This document shows positions 1-8,830 of a stretch of DNA of 64,000 nucleotides, in pieces. Every line of letters starts with the position of its first letter. Position 1 is the first letter of the stretch. A model generated the notes under the pieces. The model saw nothing but the letters and a program-made list of their open reading frames with translations, was not told the origin of the DNA and ran no database searches. Position numbers and translations under genes: made by a program. Source of the DNA: Paenibacillus nanensis (lineage in GTDB: Bacteria; Bacillota; Bacilli; Paenibacillales; Paenibacillaceae); assembly GCF_003583765.1 (NCBI RefSeq), contig NZ_QXQA01000006.1, forward strand, positions 1-64,000, in the 5' to 3' direction.

Positions 1-54
1 CCTTACTGTGCGTTGCTTGAATTCTTCGTTAAAGCGTTGCCGTTGTTCACCCAA
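1..54 (-). CDS. IS3-family transposase OrfA, 5' end only (partial)
   Basis: Eighteen codons remain before the window edge, beginning at a TTG at 54. A very strong ribosome site (GAGGAGGTG, complement of 61-69) precedes it. The peptide reads MGEQRQRFNEEFKQRTVR, the type of start seen in helix-turn-helix OrfA proteins of IS3-family elements, where 'F..EFK...V' opens the DNA-binding domain. The rest of the transposase lies to the left of the window. Family assignment rests on this short stretch only, so it is tentative. Confidence 0.6.
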   Translation of the reverse strand, partial: MGEQRQRFNEEFKQRTVR

Positions 55-120
55 TGTGAACACCTCCTCGATAAGCTTATTATCTAGCTTCTCTTAATTG
101 GGTGTCCACTTTTTATTCTA
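1..120 (-). mobile_element. End of an IS3-like insertion sequence
   Basis: The transposase start at 54 reads out of the window to the left, so the element's end must lie between it and the repeat array at about 131. The sequence GTGGACACCCAATTAAGAG (complement of roughly 94-112) is a plausible terminal inverted repeat. The exact boundary and target duplication cannot be fixed because the other end is outside the window. Confidence 0.45.
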
Positions 121-130
121 GTTGCACTCG

Positions 131-755
131 CCGCCTTAACCGCCCGGCATCATCCGTTTCGGAGCAATTTGGTCGGTCTAACCGCCTTAATTGCCCGGCG
201 CCATCCGTTTCGGCGCATTTAGATCGGTTTCGCCGCCTTAACCGCCCGGCGCCATCCGTTTCGGCGCATTTAGAACGGTTTCGCCGCCTTAACCGCCCGG
301 CGCCATCCGTTTCGGCGCATTTAGATCGGTTTCGCCGCCTTAACCGCCCGGCGCCATCCGTTTCGGCGCATTTAAGTCGGTCTACCCGCCTTAACTGCCC
401 GGCATCATCCGCTCGGCGCCATCCGTTTCAGCGCATTTTGGTCGGTTTCGCCGCCTTAACCGCCCGGCGCCATCCGTTTCGGCGCATTTAGAACGGTTTC
501 GCCGCCTTAACCGCCGACGCCATCCGTTTCGGCGCATTTAGATCGGTTTCGCCGCCTTAACCGCCCGGCGCGATCCGTTTCGGCGCATTTAGATCGGTTT
601 CGCCGCCTTAACCGACCGGCGCCATCCGTTTCAGCGCATTTTGGTCGGTCTCGCCGTCTTAACCGCCCGGCGCCATCCGTTTCAGCGCATTTTGGTCGGT
701 CTACCCGCCTTAACTGCCCGGCATCATCCGCTCGGCGCATTTTGGTCAGCGGCGG
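131..755. repeat. 51-bp tandem repeat array, about 12 units
   Basis: Copies of the motif CCGCCTTAACCGCCCGG start at 131, 182, 233, 284, 335, 386, 451, 502, 552, 603, 654 and 705. The period is 51 bp, except for a 14-bp partial duplication inside the unit at 386 and a one-base deletion in the unit at 502. Units differ by a few substitutions and carry GGCGCC and CGGCGC cores. Because 51 is a multiple of 3, several frames stay open and would encode 17-residue repeats, but there is no convincing ribosome site. I read it as non-coding. It lies between the IS end and the ecsB stop. Confidence 0.9.
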
Positions 756-806
756 TCTCAGTGCGGCCATTGAACCGCACTGTTCCAACTCCGCTGCTCC
801 CCGCTT

Positions 807-2054
807 CTAGTCCTCATCGGCCTCAGCCTTCAGCTTTTTCCTGAGCCTTGCGGGTCTCGTCAAAGCGTAGCCAAGCGCGGCAACGAGCATAAGCGCAGGC
901 GGCTGATAAATGCCGGCCGCGAGCAGCGGCAAAGCCGCGGGCAGCCATAGAAGCAGCAAGCCAGACCATAAAGCTGAGCGGTCTACTCGCATCAGCTGCT
1001 CATGCTGCTGCGCATCCGGCAGCGGGTATACATGCTTCCATACCGAGTGCCGGTGCACGCTTCTTAGCCCGCTTAACTGCACGCCGTAGATCACGGCGGA
1101 TAACCCGTAGGCAAGCGCCGCCCCCCAGCCCGACCAGCTCGCATAGTCCGCCGCCATATAGCAGATTAGACCGCCAAGCAGCACAATACGCACCAGGATG
1201 CCGCCAATCTCCGACCGAAATAACGCGGCGCTGTACAAATAAACGAATGTATGGCGGTTGGCGAACGAGATCCGCGGCAGCATCCATGCCAAATAAGGTC
1301 TGCGCGTTACACCCGGCGACATCACCGGGACATCGATAAATAGGCCAAAAAATACGTAGTAGTGCCGCCGCACTGCCGCCTCCTCCGTGATCAGCCTGTC
1401 CCAATTGATCCGGAATTTCATCGGAAGCTTTAGGCAGATAAACACGAGCAGCCCGCACAGCAGCGTAAATCCCGCTGCCTGCCACCACAACGCAGTCAAC
1501 CACGCCGCAAGCGCAGCCCCCGTTAACGCCCAGCGGAGCAGGCGGCATAAAAGCCTTGCGCCATCCGCAGCCATTCGCCTTTCCTGCCAAGCGCCCGCCG
1601 TATTGGCAGCTTTCAAAGCAATCGCTCCAATAGCGAGAAGCCAAGGAGACACTTCCGAGTCGCCCTGACGATAAATGGGCAAATAAATGAGGAAGACAAC
1701 CGCCGCAAGCAAAAACGCCTTCATGAAGGAGCTTCGCATCGAGCGGTTTAAATAAGATCCCATATCGGATTCCCTAGGCATCAAATAAACGACGTCGGCA
1801 GGGGCCAAATAGGTGCGCATCGGGCTCCATGCCAGCACGGGTGTTAGAGCCGCAATTCCCACCCATACGATTGGAAAGTTCGGCGGCATATTGCGAATAA
1901 GCTGAAAATAGCTAATGGCCGACGCAATAAACAATAGCGACAAGAAGGTTGGAAATCCGCTTTGCCCCATATAGCGCAAATAGGGTATCGTCTCCTTCCG
2001 AAACGCCTTGGCTCGCTCCCGCCATAGAGCATCCAGACGATTACCCGCTTCCAT
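807..2054 (-). CDS. ecsB: EcsB-like ABC transporter membrane protein
   Basis: A 415-residue polytopic membrane protein resembling EcsB (408 residues in B. subtilis), the integral membrane partner of EcsA. Hydrophobic segments occur around residues 33-50, 62-78, 112-130, 137-150, 170-205 and in the C-terminal third. Its ATG overlaps the ecsA stop by one base (TGATG), so the pair is co-transcribed and translationally coupled. Ecs function in B. subtilis affects protein secretion, competence and intramembrane proteolysis by RasP; the transported substrate is not known. The gene ends about 50 bp from the 51-bp repeat array. Confidence 0.85.
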   Translation of the reverse strand: MEAGNRLDALWRERAKAFRKETIPYLRYMGQSGFPTFLSLLFIASAISYFQLIRNMPPNFPIVWVGIAALTPVLAWSPMRTYLAPADVVYLMPRESDMGSYLNRSMRSSFMKAFLLAAVVFLIYLPIYRQGDSEVSPWLLAIGAIALKAANTAGAWQERRMAADGARLLCRLLRWALTGAALAAWLTALWWQAAGFTLLCGLLVFICLKLPMKFRINWDRLITEEAAVRRHYYVFFGLFIDVPVMSPGVTRRPYLAWMLPRISFANRHTFVYLYSAALFRSEIGGILVRIVLLGGLICYMAADYASWSGWGAALAYGLSAVIYGVQLSGLRSVHRHSVWKHVYPLPDAQQHEQLMRVDRSALWSGLLLLWLPAALPLLAAGIYQPPALMLVAALGYALTRPARLRKKLKAEADED

Positions 2055-2803
2055 CAGTGCTCTCCTCCGGTAACCAGCTGATAGAAGGCATCCTCCAAAG
2101 AACCGCTTCCCGCCTCAAGCCCCGCAGCCGCCCTAATGGCGTCCAAATCGCCTTGCGCGGCGATGCGGCCCTGGTGCATAACAATAAATCGATCGCAATA
2201 AGCCTCCACGGTGGACAAAATATGAGAGCTCATTAAAATCGCCGCGCCTCCGCGTTTCACTTCAACAAGCTGCTCCAGCAGGGATCGGATGCCGAGCGGA
2301 TCAAGTCCAAGAAACGGCTCGTCTATAATGTATAAAGACGGAGAGGCAAGAAGCGCGCTCATTATCATAACCTTCTGCTTCATCCCCTTGGAGAGATGCG
2401 AGGCAAACGCCTTGCGCTTCGGAACCATCTGATATTGCTCCAACAGCCTAGCCGCTCCGCTTTCGTAATCCTTCTCGGGAACCTGATAGGCCATGGCGCT
2501 TAGCCGCAGATGCTCCTCCACCGTAAGCTCGTCGAACAGCACCGGCGTTTCCGGCACATAAGCAAACGCTGAACGGTATTGCTGCGGCGATTCGTTCAGC
2601 GTGACGCCGGCTACCTTAATTTCGCCCTGATGCGGATGCATCAGCCCCAAAATGTGCTTTATCGTTGTGCTTTTTCCGGCGCCGTTCAACCCGATTAAAC
2701 CAACCATTTCACCCGCTTTCAGATGAAAGTTCAGCTCATGCAGCACAGGCCTTTTCGGGCTGTATCCCCCCGTCAGCTGATCCACCTGCAAAATCGTTTC
2801 CAT
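2054..2803 (-). CDS. ecsA: EcsA-like ABC transporter ATP-binding protein
   Basis: 249 residues, the usual size for EcsA (about 247). ABC signatures appear in order: Walker A GLNGAGKST near residue 38, Q-loop region near 85, a variant signature LSKGMKQK near 138, Walker B LYIIDEP near 158 and a switch His in SSHI near 192. The ribosome site AAGGTGA precedes ATG at 2803. It is the first gene of the ecsA-ecsB pair and should energise EcsB at the membrane. Confidence 0.9.
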   Translation of the reverse strand: METILQVDQLTGGYSPKRPVLHELNFHLKAGEMVGLIGLNGAGKSTTIKHILGLMHPHQGEIKVAGVTLNESPQQYRSAFAYVPETPVLFDELTVEEHLRLSAMAYQVPEKDYESGAARLLEQYQMVPKRKAFASHLSKGMKQKVMIMSALLASPSLYIIDEPFLGLDPLGIRSLLEQLVEVKRGGAAILMSSHILSTVEAYCDRFIVMHQGRIAAQGDLDAIRAAAGLEAGSGSLEDAFYQLVTGGEH

Positions 2804-2882
2804 CCTCTTTCACCTTCTGCCTGCCAAAATTCTCCTACCTGTTAACAGCATACCGAATCCGAGCGCCAATATCAAAAATAAA

Positions 2883-2920
2883 AGCACCCTCTCGGGCGCG
2901 TCGAGCGCTAAGAGGGTGCT
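2883..2920 (-). terminator. Rho-independent terminator of the SLH protein gene
   Basis: The arms AGCACCCTCT and AGAGGGTGCT form a perfect 10-bp stem. On the minus strand the stem is followed by TTTTATTTTT, just past the stop of the gene ending at 2940. Confidence 0.9.
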
Positions 2921-2939
2921 GGCATATCATAAAAAGCAA

Positions 2940-4193
2940 TTACTTGATTTCGATTGTTTTCACAACATTGTTGACGCCGGACAGTTGTACGAGCTGGCCG
3001 GACTTCAGCTTGGATACGTCGCCGACAATCGCTACACTAGGATCTACATTATAAATAAGTACAGTTGTTTGCGAGTTCACTTCTTTTGTGATGGAAACTG
3101 TAGCAAGCTTCGCCTGAGCATTGAATGTCAAGGTATTGACGACACCCAGCTCCGAGAAGGAAACGTTAACCGGAGCTTTCTCCGTTACTTCGATAAATAC
3201 AACCTTGTTCTGGTATGTGCGGAGGAACAGCTTATCGCCGGCTTGCAGCGCGCTAACCGCTACCTTCTGATTGTCGCGGAAAATAAATACCGTTGGATCG
3301 ACCGTAAGCGTAAGCTCCGTGTTGTCCGGCTTCACCAGCGTCAATTGACCGTTTACAGGAGCGGCCTTCAGAGTGCCCGTAATCGCCTGAGCGTCATGAT
3401 CCGGCATTTCGCTATCCGTGCGGTCAAGCAATGCAGCAAGCTCGGCGCGCGTTACCGGTTGGTTCGGACGGAACGTTTTGTTGCCATGCTTGTCCTCATA
3501 ACCTGTAATAATACCCTTTTGCAGCGCAAGAGCTACGTAACCGACGGAGCCTGCTGGGATTTGGTCCGCATCTTTGAAGTCAAGTTTCGTATTGTTCAGC
3601 TTCTTGGCTTCGTCTTCCAGCTTAAGCGCTTTAACAAGCAGAACCGTCGACCAAAGTCTAGTTGCGTTCTGCTCCGGCTTAATTTCCGTCTCCGTCTCTG
3701 CGAAGAGGTCGTTCTCCAGCGCAACCGCTACATAACCGACCGCCCAAGGATATTTTTTCTCAAGCTTGTTCGCATCCTTGAATTGAAGCTCCGTGCTCAT
3801 CTCTTCCGCGGATTCCGCTTGCTCGCGAAGACCCATCAGACGCACTGCTGCCGTAATCGTTTCGATACGGGAAATCTTCTGCTGCGGTTTGAACGTTCCA
3901 TCTTCATAGCCGGTGAATACGCCTTTGGAAGCCAGACGCATGATGTACTCCAACGCCCAATCCAGGTCTTCCTCGTCTTCGAATTTCCAAGTTATTTTGA
4001 TTTCTTTGTCTTTATCATCATCGTCGTCATGGTCTCTATCTCTGTCACGGTCATCGTCGTGCCAGCCGTTGCCTTTCTTACCATTATCATAATTGCCTCT
4101 GCCGCCGTCTGCGAAAGCAGATGCCGCTCCAGTCGTGAGCATCAGCAAAGCCATGGCGGAAATCGCCGTTCTTTTCCAAACTGTCGTTTTCAT
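2940..4193 (-). CDS. Exported S-layer homology (SLH) domain protein
   Basis: 417 residues with a signal peptide (MKTTVWKR followed by a hydrophobic stretch ending AFADG near residue 29). A very acidic Asp-rich linker (about 45-60) follows, then three SLH repeats (about 72-118, 135-185, 198-250; motifs GVFTGYEDGTF, YPWAVGYVAVALENDLF and GIITGYEDKHGNKTFRPN). The remaining 150 residues are beta-rich, with no recognised catalytic motif. SLH domains bind pyruvylated secondary wall polymer, so the protein should be held on the cell surface. AGAAGGAGAG precedes ATG at 4193. It is monocistronic, with its own terminator. Confidence 0.85.
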   Translation of the reverse strand: MKTTVWKRTAISAMALLMLTTGAASAFADGGRGNYDNGKKGNGWHDDDRDRDRDHDDDDDKDKEIKITWKFEDEEDLDWALEYIMRLASKGVFTGYEDGTFKPQQKISRIETITAAVRLMGLREQAESAEEMSTELQFKDANKLEKKYPWAVGYVAVALENDLFAETETEIKPEQNATRLWSTVLLVKALKLEDEAKKLNNTKLDFKDADQIPAGSVGYVALALQKGIITGYEDKHGNKTFRPNQPVTRAELAALLDRTDSEMPDHDAQAITGTLKAAPVNGQLTLVKPDNTELTLTVDPTVFIFRDNQKVAVSALQAGDKLFLRTYQNKVVFIEVTEKAPVNVSFSELGVVNTLTFNAQAKLATVSITKEVNSQTTVLIYNVDPSVAIVGDVSKLKSGQLVQLSGVNNVVKTIEIK

Positions 4194-4302
4194 AAAAAAG
4201 CCACTCTCCTTCTAATACGATTACGGAATGTTCCGTTTTTTACCTTCGACCATAACTTTCGTCGGTCTAGGCTCGTTTAGAGGGGGTGGCCCAAAATTTT
4301 TT

Positions 4303-5784
4303 TTATTTTTTATCCGTATTCGACGTTTGTCGCTTCTCCTTCAGCCATTTCGGAGCGCCTTTATCCTTCGTTTCGCGCTTTTTGGCGGACTTTGGCTTGG
4401 GCTTGTCAGACTTTACGGAAGCTTTATCCGCTGCCGGTTTTCGAACCGGCTTCACGTTCGCGCTGGTACCATCACCGTTTTCGCGCTTTCGTTCGGGGGG
4501 CGCAGCCGATACCGCAGCCTTCTTCACTCCGCCTTTCGCGGTTTCCGGGCTGCGCTGCTCAGGTGCGGCGGACTGCTGACGGCTGCCCCGTTTCGCCTGC
4601 TCCTTCGCTATCCGATCAAGCTTTGGACGTGTCGCCTCACTCAGCTCCTCCATCGACAGCAATTCGCCGCGGTACATCGCGCGTTCGCTTAGCTCAATGC
4701 CGAGCTGCTTGCGGAACTTCTCCATAATGAACACTTCTTGCGGTGTTACAATGGTAATGACGACACCGCTCCGCCCCATCCGCCCCGTCCTCCCCGCGCG
4801 GTGGACGTAATGATCGGCATCGACGGCTGGATCAAGCTGCAGCACAAGCGGCAAGCCTTCAATATCAAGGCCTCGCGCAGCGACATCTGTCGCCAGAAGA
4901 AGCTGGCAGCGTCCGTCGCGGAATCGGTCGAGCGTCGCCGCCCGCCGCTGCTTGTCGGAATCGCCGTACAGCATTTCAACGGTAAAGCCTTCATACGAAA
5001 GCTTCGATTCCCAATTGGCGATTTCATTCGTATCGTTTATGAACAGCAGAGCGGATTTCGGATTCAGCAATCGGATCAGCCTTCTTGCCGTATCCGTTTT
5101 ATCCCGTTTATCGCTAATGATGTAGTAATTCTCCACGGTTTGGGAGACGCGATGCTCAGGCGTCAGTTGAATACGCATCGGCGATTTCATCCAGCGTCCT
5201 TCGAACCTTGCCATTTGCTCCGGGTATGTAGCGGAGAAAAACGCCATTTGCCTCTCCTTCCCCGTCGCAAACAGCAGCGACTCCACTTCTTTCGTAGAGC
5301 CAAGCTGGAATACTTGGTCCGCTTCATCGATGACGACCTGACGGACATCTTGGAGCTTTAGCTTACGCAGCTTAAGCAGTTCATGAATGCGTCCAGGCGT
5401 ACCGATCACGAGCTGGGGACGCAGCTTCAGCTTCTCGACCTGCCGCTTCAGCGCCGCCCCGCCGATTAGCTGCTGCACCTTAATGCCGAGCGGCTCCGAA
5501 TAGGCTTGCGCAACTCGAACGATTTGCATCGCAAGCTCCTGCGTCGGCGATAAAATAACCGCTTGAATTGCGCCGGACTTTGCATCGATCCGCTGCAGCA
5601 GCGGAAGCAGAAAAGCGAGCGTCTTGCCCGTTCCCGTCTGCGAACGCGCGGATACGTCATGTCCCTCCAGCAGAGGCGGTATCGTCTCGGCCTGTACCGG
5701 CGTCGGCTGCTGAATGCCGTTATTGTTCAGCGTCTCGACCAATCGACTGTCTATGCCGAGCTCGCTCCATGTTTTGCCACTCAT
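4303..5784 (-). CDS. DEAD-box ATP-dependent RNA helicase
   Basis: 493 residues. All core helicase motifs are visible: Q motif PTPVQ (residue ~28), motif I SQTGTGKT (~48), Ia PTQELA, Ib TPGR, II DEAD in VIDEAD (~152), III SAT, V ATDVAARGLD and VI HRAGRTGR. The last 110 residues are a basic, low-complexity tail rich in Lys, Pro and Ala, typical of RNA-contacting extensions. The single-gene context does not identify which DEAD-box paralogue it is (a YfmL/CshC-like role is possible). GAGGG lies 8 nt before the ATG. Confidence 0.9.
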   Translation of the reverse strand: MSGKTWSELGIDSRLVETLNNNGIQQPTPVQAETIPPLLEGHDVSARSQTGTGKTLAFLLPLLQRIDAKSGAIQAVILSPTQELAMQIVRVAQAYSEPLGIKVQQLIGGAALKRQVEKLKLRPQLVIGTPGRIHELLKLRKLKLQDVRQVVIDEADQVFQLGSTKEVESLLFATGKERQMAFFSATYPEQMARFEGRWMKSPMRIQLTPEHRVSQTVENYYIISDKRDKTDTARRLIRLLNPKSALLFINDTNEIANWESKLSYEGFTVEMLYGDSDKQRRAATLDRFRDGRCQLLLATDVAARGLDIEGLPLVLQLDPAVDADHYVHRAGRTGRMGRSGVVITIVTPQEVFIMEKFRKQLGIELSERAMYRGELLSMEELSEATRPKLDRIAKEQAKRGSRQQSAAPEQRSPETAKGGVKKAAVSAAPPERKRENGDGTSANVKPVRKPAADKASVKSDKPKPKSAKKRETKDKGAPKWLKEKRQTSNTDKK

Positions 5785-5809
5785 GTTATTCCCTCTCTTA
5801 TCGCTTACC

Positions 5810-6583
5810 CTATTTTCGGTTAAACAGCCCGCCGAACAGCCGGTCGGCTATTCGCGGGAACAACCCGTACAGCTTGATGCCGATCGAAGCCGCGGCAGGC
5901 AAATCCAGCTCGGCTTTTCGCCGTTCCATAACCCTTACAATAGCTTTCGCCACATATTGCGGCTTCATCATAAACCAGCTGACGTTTTTGACATAGGCAC
6001 CCGTCGGATCCGCAATCGCAAAAAATTCCGTATCGATCGGTCCTGGATTAATGGAAGAGACATAAATGCCTTTCGGCTTGAGCTCCATTCGGAGCGCATT
6101 TGTAAAGCCGAGAACGGCATGCTTCGTAGCCGTATAGCTGGTCGATTTGGCGGAGCCGATCTTGCCTGCCATCGAGGCGATATTAACAATATGGCCTTCG
6201 CCGCGCTTCTCCATGTGCGGCAGCACCGCCTTTACGCAGCGTACAATTCCCATGTAGTTCGTGTCCATCATCGCTTCGAAGGTTTCAACCGGCATCTTCG
6301 AAATCGTCTCGAATTGGCCATAACCCGCGTTATTAAGCAAAATATCAATCTTCCCGTATTTCGCAAGAACCGCGCCAACCGTCCGTTCAACCTGCGCCAT
6401 GTCGGTAACATCCATCACATAGTAGGAGCATTCTCCCTTTATGGAAGCGGCTTGGCGCTTCAGTCTCTCCTCATTGCGGCCGGTCAGAACCGGAATGGCT
6501 CCGCGCTCCGCCAGCAGCGACGCCGTAATCGCGCCGATTCCGCTGGAAGCGCCTGAGATCAGCACAATCTTCCCTCTTAGCAT
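5810..6583 (-). CDS. Short-chain dehydrogenase/reductase (SDR)
   Basis: 257 residues, classical SDR length. It has the NAD(P)-binding GASSGIG motif near residue 11, NNAG near 85, the catalytic Ser in NIASMAG and Y-x3-K in SYTATKHA near 152-156, followed by the PGPIDTEF loop. It resembles the YqjQ group of uncharacterised Bacillales SDRs. The longer frame starts at a TTG at 6598, but GGGTGAT sits correctly for the ATG at 6583, which I chose. Substrate unknown. Confidence 0.85.
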   Translation of the reverse strand: MLRGKIVLISGASSGIGAITASLLAERGAIPVLTGRNEERLKRQAASIKGECSYYVMDVTDMAQVERTVGAVLAKYGKIDILLNNAGYGQFETISKMPVETFEAMMDTNYMGIVRCVKAVLPHMEKRGEGHIVNIASMAGKIGSAKSTSYTATKHAVLGFTNALRMELKPKGIYVSSINPGPIDTEFFAIADPTGAYVKNVSWFMMKPQYVAKAIVRVMERRKAELDLPAAASIGIKLYGLFPRIADRLFGGLFNRK

Positions 6584-6634
6584 TCCAACATCACCCAATC
6601 ACAAGTTTACTTCATCCACGGCCCAATACGCAAA

Positions 6635-6657
6635 AAAAGCTCCATAAAGGAGCTTTT
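6635..6657 (-). terminator. Terminator of cheX
   Basis: The stem AAAAGCTCC / GGAGCTTTT has a 5-nt loop. On the minus strand it is followed by a run of seven T, directly after the cheX stop. Confidence 0.9.
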
Positions 6658-6662
6658 CCGCC

Positions 6663-7124
6663 TTAGGATGCGATTAACACTTGAATGTCCAATTCGCCGA
6701 TTCCTTCCATAATAAGCGGAATCGTCAATGCTTGCTTTGCGTTAAAGCCAGCCGCATGCGCCGATTGAATCAGCTTAGGCGGTGTAATATCAACGCGAAC
6801 GCCTTGGTTATACAAGATCGTGCTGGCATTGCCGCTAATCATGTTGCCTAGCTCGGAAATTGCGCTGCGGCCCATTTCGTCAAATTCAGAAATTGCATAG
6901 CCGCCCATCATAGCCGAAACCATTTTGAGTGCAACCTGTTCACTCAGTCCGAATACAATATCACCGTTCATTTGTCCGTTGAGGCCGATTTGAATCCAAA
7001 TGTAATTCTCAACAAACTTAATGTCCTTGATTCCAAGTTGTCCTGTCGCCGGTCTAATTTGAGCGACTTGCTCAATTACGATTTTTGCTGACTCAAGAAA
7101 CGGATTAATATATTCTGCCTTCAT
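6663..7124 (-). CDS. cheX: CheX-like chemotaxis phosphatase
   Basis: 153 residues, full length for CheX of the CheC/CheX/FliY family. The catalytic pattern E-x2-N appears in SAISELGNMISGNAST near residues 90-94. Family members dephosphorylate CheY-P in the cytoplasm and so set the flagellar motor bias. It stands alone with its own terminator. GGAGCG lies upstream of the ATG. A TATAAT sequence on the minus strand (7187-7182) could be its -10. Confidence 0.8.
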   Translation of the reverse strand: MKAEYINPFLESAKIVIEQVAQIRPATGQLGIKDIKFVENYIWIQIGLNGQMNGDIVFGLSEQVALKMVSAMMGGYAISEFDEMGRSAISELGNMISGNASTILYNQGVRVDITPPKLIQSAHAAGFNAKQALTIPLIMEGIGELDIQVLIAS

Positions 7125-7267
7125 AAAGAGGATGCGCTCCTTTTTTTCTCGACAAAATTCGCAATTTGTCTATTTGCAAACATTATACTTGAAATAGTAG
7201 GACAAGTATACTAGTAATATCGCATATGGTTCTTAAGACCCAACAGAAAATGTATCCAATTATTTAA

Positions 7268-8275
7268 TTATACAGCCTGATTTTGTTGATTTTTGCGGCG
7301 GTAACTCATCCGCATCAGCCTCAGCCTCTCATACAGCTGTTCAACGGGACGATCGGACTGCGCCGCGGCGTCCTCCCCGTAAACGAGATGAAGCACGGGC
7401 TTCAAATACTTGTCGCCGATGGACGACAGCGCCTTCCATATTTCCTCGCGCTCCCCTTCTGGCACCGCGCTTAGCTCGCGTTCGAGCAGCGGATCGATAT
7501 CATAGCCGTCCTGCTCCAACTGCTCGATCCGAAGCAAAACTTCCCTGCGCGGCAAGGAAAGCTCCTTCTGCAGCTGATCCAGGCCGCCTGATTGCTGCAA
7601 AATCGTAAGCATCCTTTTTTTCTCTTGCTGGCGGTCCATCATGCTTTTATATTTATTTTCTTTCTGTTTATAAAGCCACGCTGTGTATTGTTCGGACTCC
7701 AGCTTTTCTTGCACCCAATCCAGCGGGAAAGCCGTCGTCCGTTCCACGCCGGCAGTGATTGCTAGAATCGCTTCGCCGTAAGCCTCCTGCTTCGTCTTCC
7801 CCCAGCCCGGAATTTGCTTCAATTCCTCTGCAGTTTGCGGAACAAAAGCGCTGATCATCCACAGCATACGATTCGTCGCGATCAGATAAGCCGACTTTTT
7901 CTCTGCGGAGGCCGTCTTCCGGCGCCATTCCCGAAGCTGCTGGAACAGCTCCTCATTCGCGTGAAGCTCGCCGTAGCATTGAAGCATCGTCAAATAGCTG
8001 CCGGCGGATCGTTCGCTTTCCAGCAAGCCGTCCACAATCGGCGAATAGCCTTGGCCCATCATCCGTGCGACGCCGTGACGGAAAGCCGTCATCATCTCTT
8101 CCCAGGACGTGCCCTCGAACCAACGCTCCGGCTCCGGCTTGTCCGCCTCAGCTGCCGTTTCTTCCAGCCAATATACGCCCCATACTCCCTGCTCTTCGCT
8201 GATGGTTAACTGGGCGCCGATGACCGCTCCTCCTTCCACAGCCTTCTCAAACGTGTTCAAAAATACGATGTGCAT
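7268..8275 (-). CDS. HRDC-domain protein of unknown function
   Basis: 335 residues. The middle (about 118-190) matches an HRDC helical domain (LREWRRKTASAEKK ... IPGWGKTKQEAYGEAIL), usually a nucleic-acid-binding accessory of RecQ helicases and RNase D. No helicase or nuclease motifs accompany it. The C-terminal third is charged and helical with a possible winged-helix segment (QLQKELSLPRREVLLRIEQLEQDGYD split by charged runs). The longest frame begins at GTG 8287, but AAGGTGAG fits the ATG at 8275, which I chose. Probably nucleic-acid related; the role is unknown. Confidence 0.65.
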   Translation of the reverse strand: MHIVFLNTFEKAVEGGAVIGAQLTISEEQGVWGVYWLEETAAEADKPEPERWFEGTSWEEMMTAFRHGVARMMGQGYSPIVDGLLESERSAGSYLTMLQCYGELHANEELFQQLREWRRKTASAEKKSAYLIATNRMLWMISAFVPQTAEELKQIPGWGKTKQEAYGEAILAITAGVERTTAFPLDWVQEKLESEQYTAWLYKQKENKYKSMMDRQQEKKRMLTILQQSGGLDQLQKELSLPRREVLLRIEQLEQDGYDIDPLLERELSAVPEGEREEIWKALSSIGDKYLKPVLHLVYGEDAAAQSDRPVEQLYERLRLMRMSYRRKNQQNQAV

Positions 8276-8339
8276 GCATTCACTCACCTTTCTGCGAAAT
8301 GTTTTTTTTCAAATGCCCGAACGTCGCTGCACGCAAAAA

Positions 8340-8373
8340 AAGCACCCCTTCTGCCGCAGCAGAAGAGGTGCTT
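8340..8373 (-). terminator. Terminator-like hairpin in the leader of the HRDC gene
   Basis: AAGCACC-CC-TTCTGC pairs with GCAGAA-GA-GGTGCTT and is followed on the minus strand by T6-7. It lies upstream of the HRDC-domain gene, where no minus-strand gene ends. It is therefore a leader (attenuator-like) structure or the end of a short RNA starting near 8410. Confidence 0.55.
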
Positions 8374-8481
8374 CCTCACACGTTCATTCATTCGATTACT
8401 TCCATGCTATCATATCGCGAAGCAGGATTCAACAATTTATTGTATAATGATTTCCAACAACGATAATGCGGAGGTTAAACC

Positions 8482-8778
8482 ATGCAGCTCCCTAATTACG
8501 ATTTTATGTCCGATTCGACGGAAGACACCTCAACAAGATTTACGACCTTTATTACGCCAAGCTTAAAGCGCTTTGATCTGGCGGTAACCGCTACGAATCG
8601 ATTCTACGGCAAAAAGCTGGTGACGGACCTCCAATCCGGAAGGACGGCCATCATCGGGCCCGACGATCTGAAGGAAGAAGGGTATTTGGAGCATACTTTC
8701 AAGCTGACGGAGGAAGAGGCTTCCGAGCTTGCGCAATTTCTTTATTTCGTTGTCGGCACCGTGAATTTTACGGATTAA
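8482..8778 (+). CDS. Small conserved protein, DUF3055-like
   Basis: 98 residues, resembling the small Bacillales family DUF3055 (function unknown). No signal peptide or membrane segment. It has a central beta-rich part (GKKLVTDLQSGRTAIIGPDD) and an acidic C-terminal helix (EEEASELAQFLYFVVG). GGAGG lies 8 nt before the ATG, and a TGTATAAT -10 lies at 8441-8448. The family call is from recall of its sequence pattern, so it is moderate. Confidence 0.7.
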   Translation: MQLPNYDFMSDSTEDTSTRFTTFITPSLKRFDLAVTATNRFYGKKLVTDLQSGRTAIIGPDDLKEEGYLEHTFKLTEEEASELAQFLYFVVGTVNFTD

Positions 8779-8830
8779 TCCAGGCAAACCTAAGGCGGTA
8801 GCTTACTATGATTTTGGGAGGAGCTTGCCC

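Noticed and set aside
131-755. CRISPR array
   Set aside because: The units are directly adjacent with no unique spacers and are more diverged than CRISPR repeats. No cas gene is present.
102-788. Open frames on both strands across the 51-bp repeats, encoding 17-residue repeats
   Set aside because: They stay open only because the unit is a multiple of three and stop-poor. No ribosome site, signal peptide or recognisable fold supports them.
2916-4280. 454-codon frame antisense to the SLH protein gene
   Set aside because: The minus-strand gene has a signal peptide, SLH repeats, ribosome site and terminator. The antisense frame is low-complexity and results from codon bias.
7148-7170. Inverted repeat GACAAAATTCGCAATTTGTC with a near Spo0A box in the cheX leader
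   Set aside because: The arms are imperfect and the 0A-like match (CTCGACA) is one base off. Too weak to call without other evidence.
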